From positions 9,312 through 73,311 of the forward strand of contig JALNZV010000010.1 of NCBI GenBank assembly GCA_023229175.1: a DNA stretch of 64,000 nt, given 5' to 3'. This DNA is from Tissierellaceae bacterium. GTDB lineage: Bacteria; Bacillota; Clostridia; Tissierellales; Tissierellaceae. The translations under genes and the position numbers were made by a program. The notes under the pieces are model-generated. The model had not been told where the DNA came from. It was given only the letters and a program-made list of their open reading frames with translations, and searched no databases. Position 1 is the stretch's first letter, and every line of letters begins with the position of its first letter. Below are positions 20,751 to 30,675 of the stretch, piece by piece.

Positions 20751-23483
20751 TTGAGTTTGTTAAATAAGATATTTGGCTCCTATAGCGATAGAGAGCTGAA
20801 AAAAGTAACCAGTTTGGTGGATAAAGTAGAATCTTTGGATGAAGCAATGCAAAAATTAACAGATGATGAATTGAAAGCTAAGACAGTAGAATTTAAAAAT
20901 AGATTGAAAAGTGGTGAGACCCTAGATTACATTTTGCCGGAGGCATTTGCCGTAGTCAGGGAAGCATCGCATAGGGTTCTGGGCATGAAACACTTTAGGG
21001 TCCAGATATACGGCGGCATAATCCTCCACCAAGGTAGAATATCTGAGATGAAAACTGGAGAAGGTAAGACTTTAGTTGCCACACTGCCAGCCTATTTAAA
21101 CGGCCTAACAGGCAAAGGGGTCCATATAGTTACAGTCAACGACTACCTTGCAAAGAGGGATAAGGAATGGATGGGAAAGATTTACGAATTTCTCGGCCTT
21201 ACGGTGGGATGCATAGTCCATGGCATCACAAATAAGGAGAGAAGGGAAGCCTACAATTGCGATATAACATATGGTACAAATAACGAATTTGGCTTCGACT
21301 ACCTCAGGGACAATATGGTCATATATAAGGAAGAAATGGTACAAAGAGAGCTATACTATGCCATCGTAGACGAAGTGGACAGCATATTAGTAGACGAGGC
21401 CAGGACACCTCTCATTATTTCAGGCACAGGAGATAAATCTACAAAATTATACGAAATGGCAGATAACTTTGCGAGGACTCTGTCCAGTAGGGTATTGGAT
21501 CCCAGCGAAGATAAATCCGATCCATTTAATAGGGAAATAAAAGAAGAAACCGTAGATTATTTAATAGATGAAAAAGCAAAGACCTGCTCCATTACAGAAA
21601 TAGGTACGGCAAAAGCGGAATCTTTCTTTGGCGTAGAGAACCTTTCTGATATAGAAAATATGGAAATCGCTCACCATATAAACCAAGCTTTAAAGGCAAA
21701 AAGTATAATGAAAAGGGATATAGATTATGTGGTGAAGGATGGAGAAGTCATCATAGTAGATGAATTTACAGGAAGGCTAATGTACGGCAGGAGATACAGC
21801 GACGGTCTGCACCAAGCCATAGAAGCTAAAGAAAAGCTAAACGTAAGGTCGGAGTCAAAGACTTTGGCCACCATTACATTTCAAAATTACTTTAGAATGT
21901 ACACAAAGTTATCAGGTATGACAGGAACTGCCAAGACAGAAGAATCGGAATTCAGAGAGATATACGATATGGACGTGGTGGAAATACCTACTAATAAGCC
22001 AGTTATTAGGGAGGACTTTCCCGACGTCATATACAGATCTGAGGCCGTAAAGTTTAGAGCAGTTGTAAATGAAATAAAGGAAAGGCATAAAACAGGTCAA
22101 CCTATTTTAGTAGGTACCATATCCATTGAAAGATCTGAAATACTGTCTAAACTCTTGAAAAGAGAGGGCATACCTCACGAGGTTCTAAATGCAAAATATC
22201 ACGAAAGAGAGGCGGAAATCGTAGCCCAAGCAGGCAGATTTAACTCCGTTACCATTGCCACAAATATGGCAGGTAGAGGTACGGACATTGTCCTTGGAGG
22301 AAATCCAGAGTTTCTGGCAAAGGAAGAGATGAAGAAAAAGGGCCTTGCTGATGAGATATTGGCTTTGGTGGACAGTCATTTTGACACAGATGACGGTGCA
22401 GTCCTAGAGGCTAGAGAAGGATATAGAAAACTCCACGACAAATATAAAGTAGAAACGGACAGGGAAAATCAAAAAGTAATAGAGGCAGGAGGCCTTCATA
22501 TTATCGGCACTGAAAGGCACGAGTCTAGGCGTATTGACAATCAGCTAAGGGGACGTGCAGGTAGGCAGGGAGACCCAGGTTCGTCTAGGTTTTATATCTC
22601 CTTGGAAGACGATTTAATGAGGCTCTTTGGTGGAGAGAGGATTATCAACTTAATCGATACTCTAAAGATGCCGGAAGATGAGCCATTGGAGCACAATATG
22701 CTTACAAAATCCATAGAAAATGCTCAGAAGAAAGTAGAAGGCAACAACTTTGGAATCAGAAAACACGTGCTGAAATACGATGACGTCATGAACAAGCAAA
22801 GAGAAGTCATATACGGAGAGAGAAAAAAGGTGTTGGCTGGAGAAAATCTTCGCTCCCATATTCAAGATATGGCTAAAAATCTAGTTGAAGAAAGTGTAGC
22901 CATGTATACTTCCCAAGGTAGGTACCCAGAGGAATGGGATTTAGAAGGGCTAGAAAATTACATTGGAAATTTATTTAATGTGGCAAAATTCATGCCCATT
23001 ACAGATATAGAGAGCTTGACAAAGGAAATGTTAATAGAGGCCATAATGAAAACAGCAGAGGATAAGTACAAGAAGAAGGAAATGGACTTTGGAGAAGAAA
23101 GGTTCAGGGAAATCGAAAGAGTGGTACTCCTTCAGGTAGTGGACAGCAAGTGGATGGATCATATAGATGCCATGGATCAGTTGAGGCAAGGTATTGGACT
23201 TAGGGCCTATGGTCAAGAAGACCCTGTAAGGGCCTACCAAAATGAAGGCTTTGAAATGTTTAATGAAATGACCCGCAGCATTTCAGAGGACACAGTAAGA
23301 TTTTTATATCAAGTGGAAAATCCCGATAAAGTTCAGAGAAAAAAGGTTGCACAGCCCATAGCTACCAATACTCCTGAAACAAGTGGAACAGTAGTTAGGA
23401 AAACGAAAAAAATTGGCAGAAATGACCCCTGTCCCTGTGGCAGCGGCAAGAAATACAAAAAATGTTGTGGAAGAAATGAATAA
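20751..23483 (+). CDS. secA: preprotein translocase ATPase SecA
   Basis: This motor ATPase drives Sec-dependent export through SecYEG. It has 910 residues. The Walker A motif [14 protein letters not shown] lies near residue 100, the DEAD-type helicase motif [16 protein letters not shown] near residue 205 and the second ATPase lobe has [15 protein letters not shown]. The C-terminus carries the SecB/zinc-binding SEC-C tail [13 protein letters not shown]. The start is TTG, with AAGGTGG upstream. prfB follows 12 bp downstream, as in many Firmicutes. Confidence 0.98.
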   Translation: MSLLNKIFGSYSDRELKKVTSLVDKVESLDEAMQKLTDDELKAKTVEFKNRLKSGETLDYILPEAFAVVREASHRVLGMKHFRVQIYGGIILHQGRISEMKTGEGKTLVATLPAYLNGLTGKGVHIVTVNDYLAKRDKEWMGKIYEFLGLTVGCIVHGITNKERREAYNCDITYGTNNEFGFDYLRDNMVIYKEEMVQRELYYAIVDEVDSILVDEARTPLIISGTGDKSTKLYEMADNFARTLSSRVLDPSEDKSDPFNREIKEETVDYLIDEKAKTCSITEIGTAKAESFFGVENLSDIENMEIAHHINQALKAKSIMKRDIDYVVKDGEVIIVDEFTGRLMYGRRYSDGLHQAIEAKEKLNVRSESKTLATITFQNYFRMYTKLSGMTGTAKTEESEFREIYDMDVVEIPTNKPVIREDFPDVIYRSEAVKFRAVVNEIKERHKTGQPILVGTISIERSEILSKLLKREGIPHEVLNAKYHEREAEIVAQAGRFNSVTIATNMAGRGTDIVLGGNPEFLAKEEMKKKGLADEILALVDSHFDTDDGAVLEAREGYRKLHDKYKVETDRENQKVIEAGGLHIIGTERHESRRIDNQLRGRAGRQGDPGSSRFYISLEDDLMRLFGGERIINLIDTLKMPEDEPLEHNMLTKSIENAQKKVEGNNFGIRKHVLKYDDVMNKQREVIYGERKKVLAGENLRSHIQDMAKNLVEESVAMYTSQGRYPEEWDLEGLENYIGNLFNVAKFMPITDIESLTKEMLIEAIMKTAEDKYKKKEMDFGEERFREIERVVLLQVVDSKWMDHIDAMDQLRQGIGLRAYGQEDPVRAYQNEGFEMFNEMTRSISEDTVRFLYQVENPDKVQRKKVAQPIATNTPETSGTVVRKTKKIGRNDPCPCGSGKKYKKCCGRNE

Positions 23484-23495
23484 AAGGTGGGTAAT

Positions 23496-24603
23496 ATGGA
23501 AGACATATATTTAAATAAAGAAAGATTAAGCGAGATAAAAGAAGTAGTTAGAGAATTAGGTGTGTCCCTTTGACATAGAAGGCCTAAGGCAGCAAAGTGA
23601 GATACTGGAAGGCGAAACATACGAAGAAGAATTTTGGCAGGATATTCCTAGGGCAAAGAGGATAATGCAGGAAGTAAAGGCACTAAAGGATCAAGTGAGG
23701 GAATACGACGACCTTATAACCGATGCAGAAGATTTGGAAGACTTGCTGGATTTAGTTCAGGAAGAAGAGGACTACGAAATGTACGGGGAACTGGTAGATG
23801 GTTTAAAAGAGCTAAGTCTCAGAGCCGAAGATTTTAAACTCAATACTCTGTTATCAGGGGAATTCGATAAGAATAACGCCATACTTTCCATACACTCAGG
23901 AGCAGGAGGACTGGAAGCCCAAGACTGGGCAGAAATGCTTCTTAGACTCTACAGAAGATGGTCAGATTCTAAAGGATTTCAGGTTGATACCTTGGACATA
24001 CTGGCTGATACAGAAGGGGGCATAAAGTCCGTTACATTGCTGATAAAAGGCCGCAATGCCTATGGGTATTTGAAGTCAGAAAAGGGAGTTCACCGCCTAG
24101 TGCGAATATCCCCCTTTGATTCTGCTGGTAAAAGGCATACCTCCTTTGCTAGTATAGACGTATTTCCAGAGATAGACGATGAAATAAAGGTGGAAATTGA
24201 CCCTGCAGACCTTAAAATAGATACATTTAGGTCGGGAGGAGCTGGAGGGCAGCACGTAAACACCACGGATTCTGCCGTCAGGATAACCCATTTGCCCACA
24301 GGTATAGTAGTCCAATGCCAAAATGAAAGGTCTCAAATAAGCAATAGAAATACAGCCATGAACATGCTAAAGGCAAAGTTAATTCAATTGAAGGAAGAGG
24401 AGCATAAGGAGAGAATCGAAGACCTACAGGGCAGTTACAATCAAATAGCCTGGGGTTCCCAAATCAGATCCTATGTATTTCACCCCTATAGCATGGTAAA
24501 AGACCACAGGACTGAGGCAGAAATAGGGGATGTTCATCGTGTAATGGACGGCGATATAGACCTATTTATAAATGAATACCTAAAGCAAAAAGCCCTTAAC
24601 TAG
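23496..24603 (+). CDS. prfB: peptide chain release factor 2 with programmed +1 frameshift
   Basis: RF2 terminates translation at UAA and UGA. The gene starts at ATG 23496 (GGTGG upstream) and reads 25 codons to an in-frame TGA at 23571-23573 in the slip site CTTTGAC. A +1 shift to GAC (23572) opens the remaining 343 codons, giving 368 residues. An AGGTG element lies just before the slip site. The SPF anticodon-like tripeptide falls near residues 205-207 and the catalytic GGQ near 249-251, as in E. coli RF2. The frameshift is the well-known autoregulation by RF2 level, not a mutation. Confidence 0.96.
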
Positions 24604-24642
24604 GGCTTTAATACAATAAATAAATTTTAAAGGGGAAATAGA

Positions 24643-26745
24643 ATGGATATTTTAAAAGCACTTGCCGATGAATTTAAACTAAGGCCGCATCAGGTAAAAA
24701 ATACTGTGGCTTTACTGGATGAAGGAAACACCATCCCGTTTATAGCCAGGTATAGAAAAGAACAGACGGGGGAGTTGCAGGACGTGGTCATAAGGGATTT
24801 GGCCAATAGACTAAATTACCTTAGAAATTTAGAGGCTAGAAAAGAAGAGGTCATACGCCTAATAGAAGAACAAGGCAAGCTGACAGAAGAACTAAAAATA
24901 GAAATCTTAAGCTCGGAGACTTTACAGAGAATAGACGACTTGTACAGGCCCTATAGGCCAAAGAGGAGGACGAGAGCAACTATAGCCAAGGAAAAGGGAT
25001 TGGAACCCTTGGCAGATATTATATTTAACCAGACCTTAGATAGGGAAGAATTTAAAATTGCCATAGGAAAATTTGTAGACGAAGAAAAGGGAGTAAAAGA
25101 CGAAGAAGAAGCATTGGCAGGTGCCATGGATATCATAGCAGAAATAATATCAGACGATGCAGACAACAGAGAGATACTAAAGAAAATCCTATGGGACAAA
25201 GGCATCATAGTCGTTGAGGCAGCAGATAAAGAAGAAAAATCCGTATACGAAATGTACTACGATTACAAGGAGCCAGTAAAGGCCATTGCAAACCACAGGG
25301 TACTGGCTATAAACAGGGGGGAAAGAGATAAAAAGTTAAAGGTTTCCCTAAATATAGATGGGGAAGACCTAGTTAGACTTCTTGTGGATAGGACCATAAA
25401 AGATAAAAAGGCAGATACGGCTATCTATGGAGAAGGTGCCATTGAGGACGGATACAAAAGGCTTTTATTCCCATCACTGGAAAGGGAAATAAGAAATAAC
25501 TTGACAGAAAGGGCAGAGGAAGAAGCCATAAAAGTATTTGCCATAAACTTAAAACCTCTCTTGCTACAACCGCCCATAAAGGGAAAGAATGTAATGGCCA
25601 TAGACCCAGGGTTTAGGACAGGCTGCAAGGTAGCCGTCGTAGACGACACGGGCAAGATGCTGGACTTCGTCACGGTTTATCCTACGGAGCCACAAAACAA
25701 AGTAGAAGAGACAAAGAAAATATTGGAGAAATTAATAGAAAAACACTCAGTGGAATTGATTTCCATTGGAAACGGAACTGCATCTAGGGAGACAGAACTA
25801 GTAGTGGCGGAAATGATTCAAGGAATAGATAGGCAAGTCTCCTATATAATAGTTAGCGAAGCGGGGGCATCTATCTACTCCGCATCTGAAGTAGGAATAA
25901 AGGAGTTTCCTGACCTTGACGTATCCGTTAGGGGAGCCATATCCATAGGCAGAAGGCTTCAGGACCCTTTGGCGGAGTTGGTAAAGATAGAGCCAAGACA
26001 TATAGGCGTAGGCCAGTACCAGCACGATTTAAACCAAGGGAAATTAGACGAAGCCCTTACGGGAGTAGTGGAAGATTGTGTAAATACCGTAGGTGTAGAT
26101 TTAAATACTGCCAGTCCGTCACTATTGAAATACGTGGCGGGAATAACTACTAGGGTGGCAAATGGTCTAATAAAGTATAGGGAGGAAAATGGAAAGTTTA
26201 AAAATAGAAAAGAACTCCTAAAAGTCAAAGGATTGGGAGAGAAGACATTTGTACAATGTGCAGGATTTTTGCGGATACCAGAGGGGGATAACCCCTTGGA
26301 CAATACGGGAGTTCACCCCGAGTCCTATGAAGTAGCAGAGAAGCTCATAGGCAAGGATTATTCCAAGGAGGACATAAAGAGGATTTCTGAGGAAATGGCC
26401 ATAGGCATACCAACATTGCAGGATATAATTAGGGAACTAGAAAAGCCTGGAAGGGACCCAAGGGACGAGATGCCAAAGCCTATATTGAGGCAGGATATAT
26501 TGAAAATCCAAGATTTACAGAAGGATATGGAATTAATGGGAACTGTAAGGAATGTAGTGGACTTTGGTGCCTTTGTGGATATTGGAGTGAAAGAGGACGG
26601 TTTAGTCCATATATCCCAGCTTTCCAACAAATATATAAAACACCCTAAGGAAGTAGTCAAGGTTGGAGATGTAGTTAAGGTGAAAATAATGGACGTAGAT
26701 ATAAATAGAAGCAGGATTTCATTAAGTATGAAGGGATTAAACTAA
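24643..26745 (+). CDS. tex: Tex-family RNA-binding transcription accessory protein
   Basis: This 700-residue nucleic-acid-binding protein is of the Tex/YdcI/Spt6 type. In order it has an N-terminal helical region, a YqgF/RNase H-like domain (MAIDPGFRTGCKVAVVD near residue 323), helix-hairpin-helix motifs (VKGLGEKTFVQCAGFLRI near residue 530) and a C-terminal S1 domain (about residues 624-697, starting GTVRNVVDFGAFVDIGV). The usual name is Tex; the physiological role in anaerobes is not settled. It lies downstream of prfB; an 8-bp stem (AAAGCCCT/AGGGCTTT) without a T-run spans the prfB stop. Confidence 0.95.
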   Translation: MDILKALADEFKLRPHQVKNTVALLDEGNTIPFIARYRKEQTGELQDVVIRDLANRLNYLRNLEARKEEVIRLIEEQGKLTEELKIEILSSETLQRIDDLYRPYRPKRRTRATIAKEKGLEPLADIIFNQTLDREEFKIAIGKFVDEEKGVKDEEEALAGAMDIIAEIISDDADNREILKKILWDKGIIVVEAADKEEKSVYEMYYDYKEPVKAIANHRVLAINRGERDKKLKVSLNIDGEDLVRLLVDRTIKDKKADTAIYGEGAIEDGYKRLLFPSLEREIRNNLTERAEEEAIKVFAINLKPLLLQPPIKGKNVMAIDPGFRTGCKVAVVDDTGKMLDFVTVYPTEPQNKVEETKKILEKLIEKHSVELISIGNGTASRETELVVAEMIQGIDRQVSYIIVSEAGASIYSASEVGIKEFPDLDVSVRGAISIGRRLQDPLAELVKIEPRHIGVGQYQHDLNQGKLDEALTGVVEDCVNTVGVDLNTASPSLLKYVAGITTRVANGLIKYREENGKFKNRKELLKVKGLGEKTFVQCAGFLRIPEGDNPLDNTGVHPESYEVAEKLIGKDYSKEDIKRISEEMAIGIPTLQDIIRELEKPGRDPRDEMPKPILRQDILKIQDLQKDMELMGTVRNVVDFGAFVDIGVKEDGLVHISQLSNKYIKHPKEVVKVGDVVKVKIMDVDINRSRISLSMKGLN

Positions 26746-26822
26746 GATATACCTTGGTTCAATTCAGACAAAGAGGGTAAGATAATATTATGTAGAGTTC
26801 TTGTAGAAAGGTTGGTGTTGAA

Positions 26823-27944
26823 ATGAAATTAGGATTCATAGTAAACCCCATAGCAGGTATGGGCGGAAGAGTAGGACTAAAGGGGACAGATGGACCGGAT
26901 ATACTTGAAAAGGCTTTAAATCTAGGGGCCATACCAGAGTCACCTGAGAAGGCAAAAAAGGCTCTAAAGGTTTTACTTCCTATTAAGGATAAGATAGAAA
27001 TATATACGTATCCAGGAGTAATGGGAGAGGAGGAGACAAAATCCCTTGGCTTCAATCCCATAGTATTGGGCAATGAAAAGGAAAAATACCAGTCCGAGGA
27101 TACGGAAGAGGCGGCAAAAGAAATGGTAAGTAAGGGCGTAGACCTTATACTATTTGCAGGTGGAGACGGTACTGCAAGGAATATTTATTCCGCCATAGGC
27201 ACGGAGATTCCTGTCATAGGAATTCCAGCAGGAGTGAAAATACACTCAGGAGTATATGCAAGCCATCCAAGGGCTGCAGGGCAAATTGCACTTAAATTCC
27301 TCCAAGGGGAGGAAATGAATATAGTAGAGGCAGAAGTAATGGATATAGACGAAGATGCATTTAGGGACGGCATAGTTACGGCAAGGCTATATGGATATAT
27401 GAATATACCCCTAGAACCTGAACTAATACAGACTACAAAGTCAACAGGCGGGCAGACACCAGAGGAAGAAGCCTTAGAGGGAATAGCTGAGGCAGTAATG
27501 GACAATATGGAAGACAACCCAGACACCTATTATATAATCGGATCGGGCACGTCAACTAGACCCATAATGAACGCCTTAGAGCTGCCCAATACCTTATTAG
27601 GCATCGATATAGTAAAAAATGGGGAGTTAATAGGCTCTGACGTAAACGAAAAACAAATATTAGATATAATAGATGGACACAAGGCAAAAATAGTAGTCAC
27701 CGTAATTGGAGGACAGGGATATATATTTGGAAGGGGAAACCAGCAAATCAGCGGCGAAGTAATTAAAAAAGTCGGCAAAGAAAACATCATAGTAGTAGCT
27801 TCAGACAACAAAATTCGTTCATTGGAAGATAGGCCCCTATTGGTAGATACAGGTGACGACGAGGTCAATAGTATGTTCAACGGATATATAAGGGTAATCA
27901 ACACATACTATTCCGAAACAGCATTAAAAGTCCAAGGACTATAA
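26823..27944 (+). CDS. ATP-NAD kinase family protein (COG3199 type)
   Basis: This 373-residue protein has the NAD kinase-like GGDGT motif in LILFAGGDGTARNIY (about residue 102) and the N-terminal GFIVNPIAGMGG. The subfamily is longer than true NAD kinase and is often annotated ATP-NAD/AcoX kinase. Its substrate is uncertain; a NAD(H) kinase role is possible but not shown. It sits 77 bp after tex and its 3' flank carries a REP-like palindrome. Confidence 0.85.
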   Translation: MKLGFIVNPIAGMGGRVGLKGTDGPDILEKALNLGAIPESPEKAKKALKVLLPIKDKIEIYTYPGVMGEEETKSLGFNPIVLGNEKEKYQSEDTEEAAKEMVSKGVDLILFAGGDGTARNIYSAIGTEIPVIGIPAGVKIHSGVYASHPRAAGQIALKFLQGEEMNIVEAEVMDIDEDAFRDGIVTARLYGYMNIPLEPELIQTTKSTGGQTPEEEALEGIAEAVMDNMEDNPDTYYIIGSGTSTRPIMNALELPNTLLGIDIVKNGELIGSDVNEKQILDIIDGHKAKIVVTVIGGQGYIFGRGNQQISGEVIKKVGKENIIVVASDNKIRSLEDRPLLVDTGDDEVNSMFNGYIRVINTYYSETALKVQGL

Positions 27945-27952
27945 TACAAAAG

Positions 27953-28014
27953 TGTGCCACGGGGACGGTTCTCCGTGGCACATGTGCCACAGAGAACCGT
28001 CCCCGGTGGCACAA
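27953..28014. repeat. REP/MITE-like perfect-arm palindrome
   Basis: Two copies of a 30-31 base unit lie back to back in opposite orientation. Each begins TGTGCCAC and ends GTGGCACA, with the core GGGGACGGTTCTC on one strand. The halves differ by one indel and one substitution. This GC-rich unit looks like the mobile palindromes scattered in many Firmicutes genomes, sometimes near REP-associated tyrosine transposases. No transposase is present here. Confidence 0.8.
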
Positions 28015-28033
28015 AGTATCGTCGTAATTTTAC

Positions 28034-28062
28034 TTGACAATTCTTTTTTAAACATTTATAAT
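28034..28062 (+). promoter_or_regulatory. consensus sigma-A promoter of ribU
   Basis: TTGACA (28034-28039) and TATAAT (28057-28062) are separated by 17 bp, a perfect vegetative promoter just before the riboswitch. Confidence 0.92.
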
Positions 28063-28073
28063 TAAATTGATAT

Positions 28074-28184
28074 ATCTTCAGGGGGAGGTGCAATTCCTCA
28101 CCGGCGGTATAGCCCGCGAGCCGAATATTTGGCTGACTTGGTTAGATTCCAAGGCCGACAGTTACAGTCTGGATGAAAGAAGAT
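28074..28184 (+). ncRNA. FMN riboswitch (RFN element)
   Basis: The conserved RFN blocks are present in order: the P1 arm ATCTTC, then AGGGGGAGGTGCAATTCCTC, ACCGGCGGTATAGCCCGCGA, GATTCCAAGGCCGACAG, GTCTGGATG and the closing arm GAAGAT. It senses FMN and shuts down the riboflavin transporter gene ribU downstream by favouring the terminator at 28215. Confidence 0.97.
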
Positions 28185-28214
28185 GTATAGACTATTTAAT
28201 CAGTCTATTTTTGT

Positions 28215-28242
28215 GCCCCGAAGATTGTCTTCGGGGTTTTTT
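28215..28242 (+). terminator. riboswitch expression-platform terminator
   Basis: CCCCGAAGA / TCTTCGGGG with a T-run (28237-28242) follows the FMN aptamer, as expected for transcription attenuation. A weaker stem, TAGACT/AGTCTA at 28188-28207 followed by five T, lies between and may be part of the switch. Confidence 0.92.
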
Positions 28243-28294
28243 GTATAAAAATAAATTATCCCGAAGAAATTAAAAAATTTGGAGGGATTCATCT

Positions 28295-28903
28295 ATGTAC
28301 ACATTAAGCAAAGACACATGGAACACTAAGACCATGGTCAAGATTTCGGTATTGGGAGTAATATCGTTTATACTCATGTTTTTTGAATTGCCACTTCCTT
28401 GGTTGGCACCTACATTTATGAAGGTGGATATCAGCGATGTTCCATCTCTAATTGGAGCCTTTGCCTTAGGGCCCATGGCTGGCGTTTTGGTACAGTTGTT
28501 GAAAAATGTACTAAATGTAGTAATTGAAGGTACAACAACTGCAGCTGTAGGAGAGCTTTCCAACTTTATAATTGGCTCCATAATGGCTTACACAGCAGGT
28601 TATATCTATTTCAAGAAAAAGACATTTAACAGGGCAGTCATAGGTCTATTAGCTGGAACAGTAGCTATGACCCTTGTGGCGACTTTATCCAACTACTACA
28701 TCATGTTCCCACTATATGGAAGGTTAATGGGATTAGATTTACAGGTGTTTATAGATATGGGAACTGCCATAAATAAAAACATTACGGATCTTAAATCTTT
28801 GATGATATTGTCAATTGTCCCATTTAATATATTAAAGGGACTGGGCATTACAGCTATTACTATTTTAATATATAAAAGAGTATCTCCCATACTTCACAAA
28901 TAA
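28295..28903 (+). CDS. ribU: riboflavin ECF transporter S component
   Basis: This 202-residue integral membrane protein has five or six hydrophobic helices (for example KISVLGVISFILMFFELPLP near residue 17). It is the substrate-specific component that binds riboflavin and works with a shared EcfAA'T module encoded elsewhere. The FMN riboswitch directly upstream fixes the substrate. The ATG follows GGAGGG. A GAAA-looped stem (28907-28924) follows the stop but lacks a T-run. Confidence 0.95.
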   Translation: MYTLSKDTWNTKTMVKISVLGVISFILMFFELPLPWLAPTFMKVDISDVPSLIGAFALGPMAGVLVQLLKNVLNVVIEGTTTAAVGELSNFIIGSIMAYTAGYIYFKKKTFNRAVIGLLAGTVAMTLVATLSNYYIMFPLYGRLMGLDLQVFIDMGTAINKNITDLKSLMILSIVPFNILKGLGITAITILIYKRVSPILHK

Positions 28904-29070
28904 ACTAGGACCCGAAAGGGTCCTAAAAATTTGTCTAATTTTCCATCTAGATTATACAAATTGTGATATAATATTTATTTAGCATATAGTTCAAAACATC
29001 TTATCTTATAAAGATGCGTAAAGTATATAGCATTCCTTAGTAAATATGGCAATATGAAAGGTTGATATTT

Positions 29071-29529
29071 TTGGAAATTAGATTGGAAAGTTTAGAAGAT
29101 ACTGAAAGATTTGGCGTGAAATTGGGTCAAGTTTTAAAAAGCGGCGATGTAGTTTGCTTAAATGGAGAGTTGGGAGCGGGAAAGACTACCTTGACAAAGT
29201 CCATAGGCATAGGATTAGGAGTAAATGACTATATCACCAGTCCCACATTCACATTGATAAATGAGTACAGCGGAAGGCTGCCCGTCTATCACTTTGACGT
29301 ATATAGATTAGAAAACGTGGAGGACCTTTACGATTTAGGCTTTGACGAATACTTTTACGGCAAAGGGGTGTCCATAGTAGAGTGGGCAGAAAAGATAGAG
29401 GGACTTCTACCTGAACATAGATTAGTATTGGATATTGAAAAGGGCAATGATATAGACAAACGAGTAATAAAAATCAAAGCATATGGAAATAGATATATAG
29501 AAATGCTTAAGGAGTTGGGGGAAAATTGA
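29071..29529 (+). CDS. tsaE: tRNA t6A biosynthesis ATPase TsaE
   Basis: TsaE is the ATPase that resets the TsaBDE complex making N6-threonylcarbamoyladenosine at position 37 of ANN-decoding tRNAs. It has 152 residues, Walker A GELGAGKTT, then TSPTFTLINEY and HFDVYRLE. TTG at 29071 is the better start because GAAAGG lies nine bases upstream; the TTG at 29062 would abut it. Its TGA overlaps the TTG start of tsaB. Confidence 0.93.
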   Translation: MEIRLESLEDTERFGVKLGQVLKSGDVVCLNGELGAGKTTLTKSIGIGLGVNDYITSPTFTLINEYSGRLPVYHFDVYRLENVEDLYDLGFDEYFYGKGVSIVEWAEKIEGLLPEHRLVLDIEKGNDIDKRVIKIKAYGNRYIEMLKELGEN

Positions 29530-30218
29530 AGATATTGGCATTGGATACGTCCACTATGATGGCTAGCTGTGCAGTTATGGATGAAAATAAGGTATTGGGA
29601 GAATATTCCCTAAATCAGGAGGCAACACATTCGGAAAAGTTGGTGCCTATGATAAAGGAAATACTGGATAGCCTAAATCTCAAGGTAAAGGATATAGATG
29701 TTTACGGAGTAGCCCTAGGCCCTGGTTCTTTTACAGGCCTTAGAATAGGTGTGTCCACAGTAAAGACCATGGCTCATTTGTTTGACAAACCTGTTGTTGG
29801 GGTTTCCACTCTAGAGGCTCTGGCTTATAATTTGCCTTTCAATGAAATAGTGGTGCCCATGATAGACGCCAGAAGGGAAAGGGTATATACGGGAATATAT
29901 ACATGGAAAAATGGCAAGTTGAACACTTTAATGAAGCCAGATGTATTGAATATACGTGATTTACTAGAAATATTAAAATCCTATGAAAATGTAGTAGTAA
30001 ATGGAGATGGTGTAAAACTCCATGAAGACTTAATAAAGGATGCTTTACAGCATAAGGTCCAGATATCAACCATGGGTAATGGATATTGTAGAGCTACTAG
30101 CATTGGAGAGATAACATATATAAAATATAAATTGGGGGAGACTATGAATTACTACACTTTGGTACCGGAGTATTTAAGAGAATCTCAGGCTCAAAGGGAC
30201 CTTAAGGAAAAGGAGTAA
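29526..30218 (+). CDS. tsaB: tRNA t6A biosynthesis protein TsaB
   Basis: This is the non-catalytic partner of TsaD in t6A synthesis, 230 residues. The N-terminal ASKHA fold opens ILALDTSTMMASCAVMD and the GPGSFTGLRIG loop lies near residue 70. It overlaps tsaE by four bases (TTGA), with AAGGAG upstream, so translation is coupled. rimI follows five bases later. Confidence 0.95.
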   Translation: MKILALDTSTMMASCAVMDENKVLGEYSLNQEATHSEKLVPMIKEILDSLNLKVKDIDVYGVALGPGSFTGLRIGVSTVKTMAHLFDKPVVGVSTLEALAYNLPFNEIVVPMIDARRERVYTGIYTWKNGKLNTLMKPDVLNIRDLLEILKSYENVVVNGDGVKLHEDLIKDALQHKVQISTMGNGYCRATSIGEITYIKYKLGETMNYYTLVPEYLRESQAQRDLKEKE

Positions 30219-30223
30219 TTGTT

Positions 30224-30661
30224 ATGGAAATAGCCATTCGTAGAATGGAGGAAAGAGACTTAGATAGGATAATGGAAATAGAAGAGGATGCATTTACCAC
30301 CCCCTGGCCAAAGAACTCATTTCTATTGGAAATCACGTCAAATCAATTGGCTAGGTATATAGTGGCAGAGTTAGATGGAGTAGTTGTAGGCTATGGAGGA
30401 ATATGGATTATAATCGACGAAGGACATATAACTAACATAGCTGTGGAAAGCAAGTATAGGGGTCTGGGAGTAGGTAAAAAGTTGGTGGAAGGACTAATAG
30501 ATATATGCAGAAGTAGCAATATTAAGGCCATGACTTTAGAGGTGCGAAGAACCAATGTATCTGCCCAAAACTTATATCGAAAATACGGATTTAAGGACTC
30601 GGGCATTAGGCCTAATTACTATGCAGATGAAGATGCCCTAATAATGTGGAAAGAAATTTAA
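30224..30661 (+). CDS. rimI: ribosomal protein S18-alanine N-acetyltransferase RimI
   Basis: This 145-residue GNAT acetyltransferase has its acetyl-CoA loop in [11 protein letters not shown] (near residue 82) and the C-terminal [17 protein letters not shown]. RimI acetylates the N-terminus of S18, and the gene is usually found between tsaB and tsaD, as here. The start follows AAAAGGAG. Acetylation of TsaD by RimI has also been discussed for some bacteria. Confidence 0.93.
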   Translation: MEIAIRRMEERDLDRIMEIEEDAFTTPWPKNSFLLEITSNQLARYIVAELDGVVVGYGGIWIIIDEGHITNIAVESKYRGLGVGKKLVEGLIDICRSSNIKAMTLEVRRTNVSAQNLYRKYGFKDSGIRPNYYADEDALIMWKEI

Positions 30662-30675
30662 ATAGAGGTGATTTT

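Noticed and set aside
24588..24613. AAAGCCCT/AGGGCTTT stem at the prfB end as a terminator
   Set aside because: No T-run follows (AATACAATAAA), and tex lies only 39 bp downstream of the prfB stop, so full termination is unlikely.
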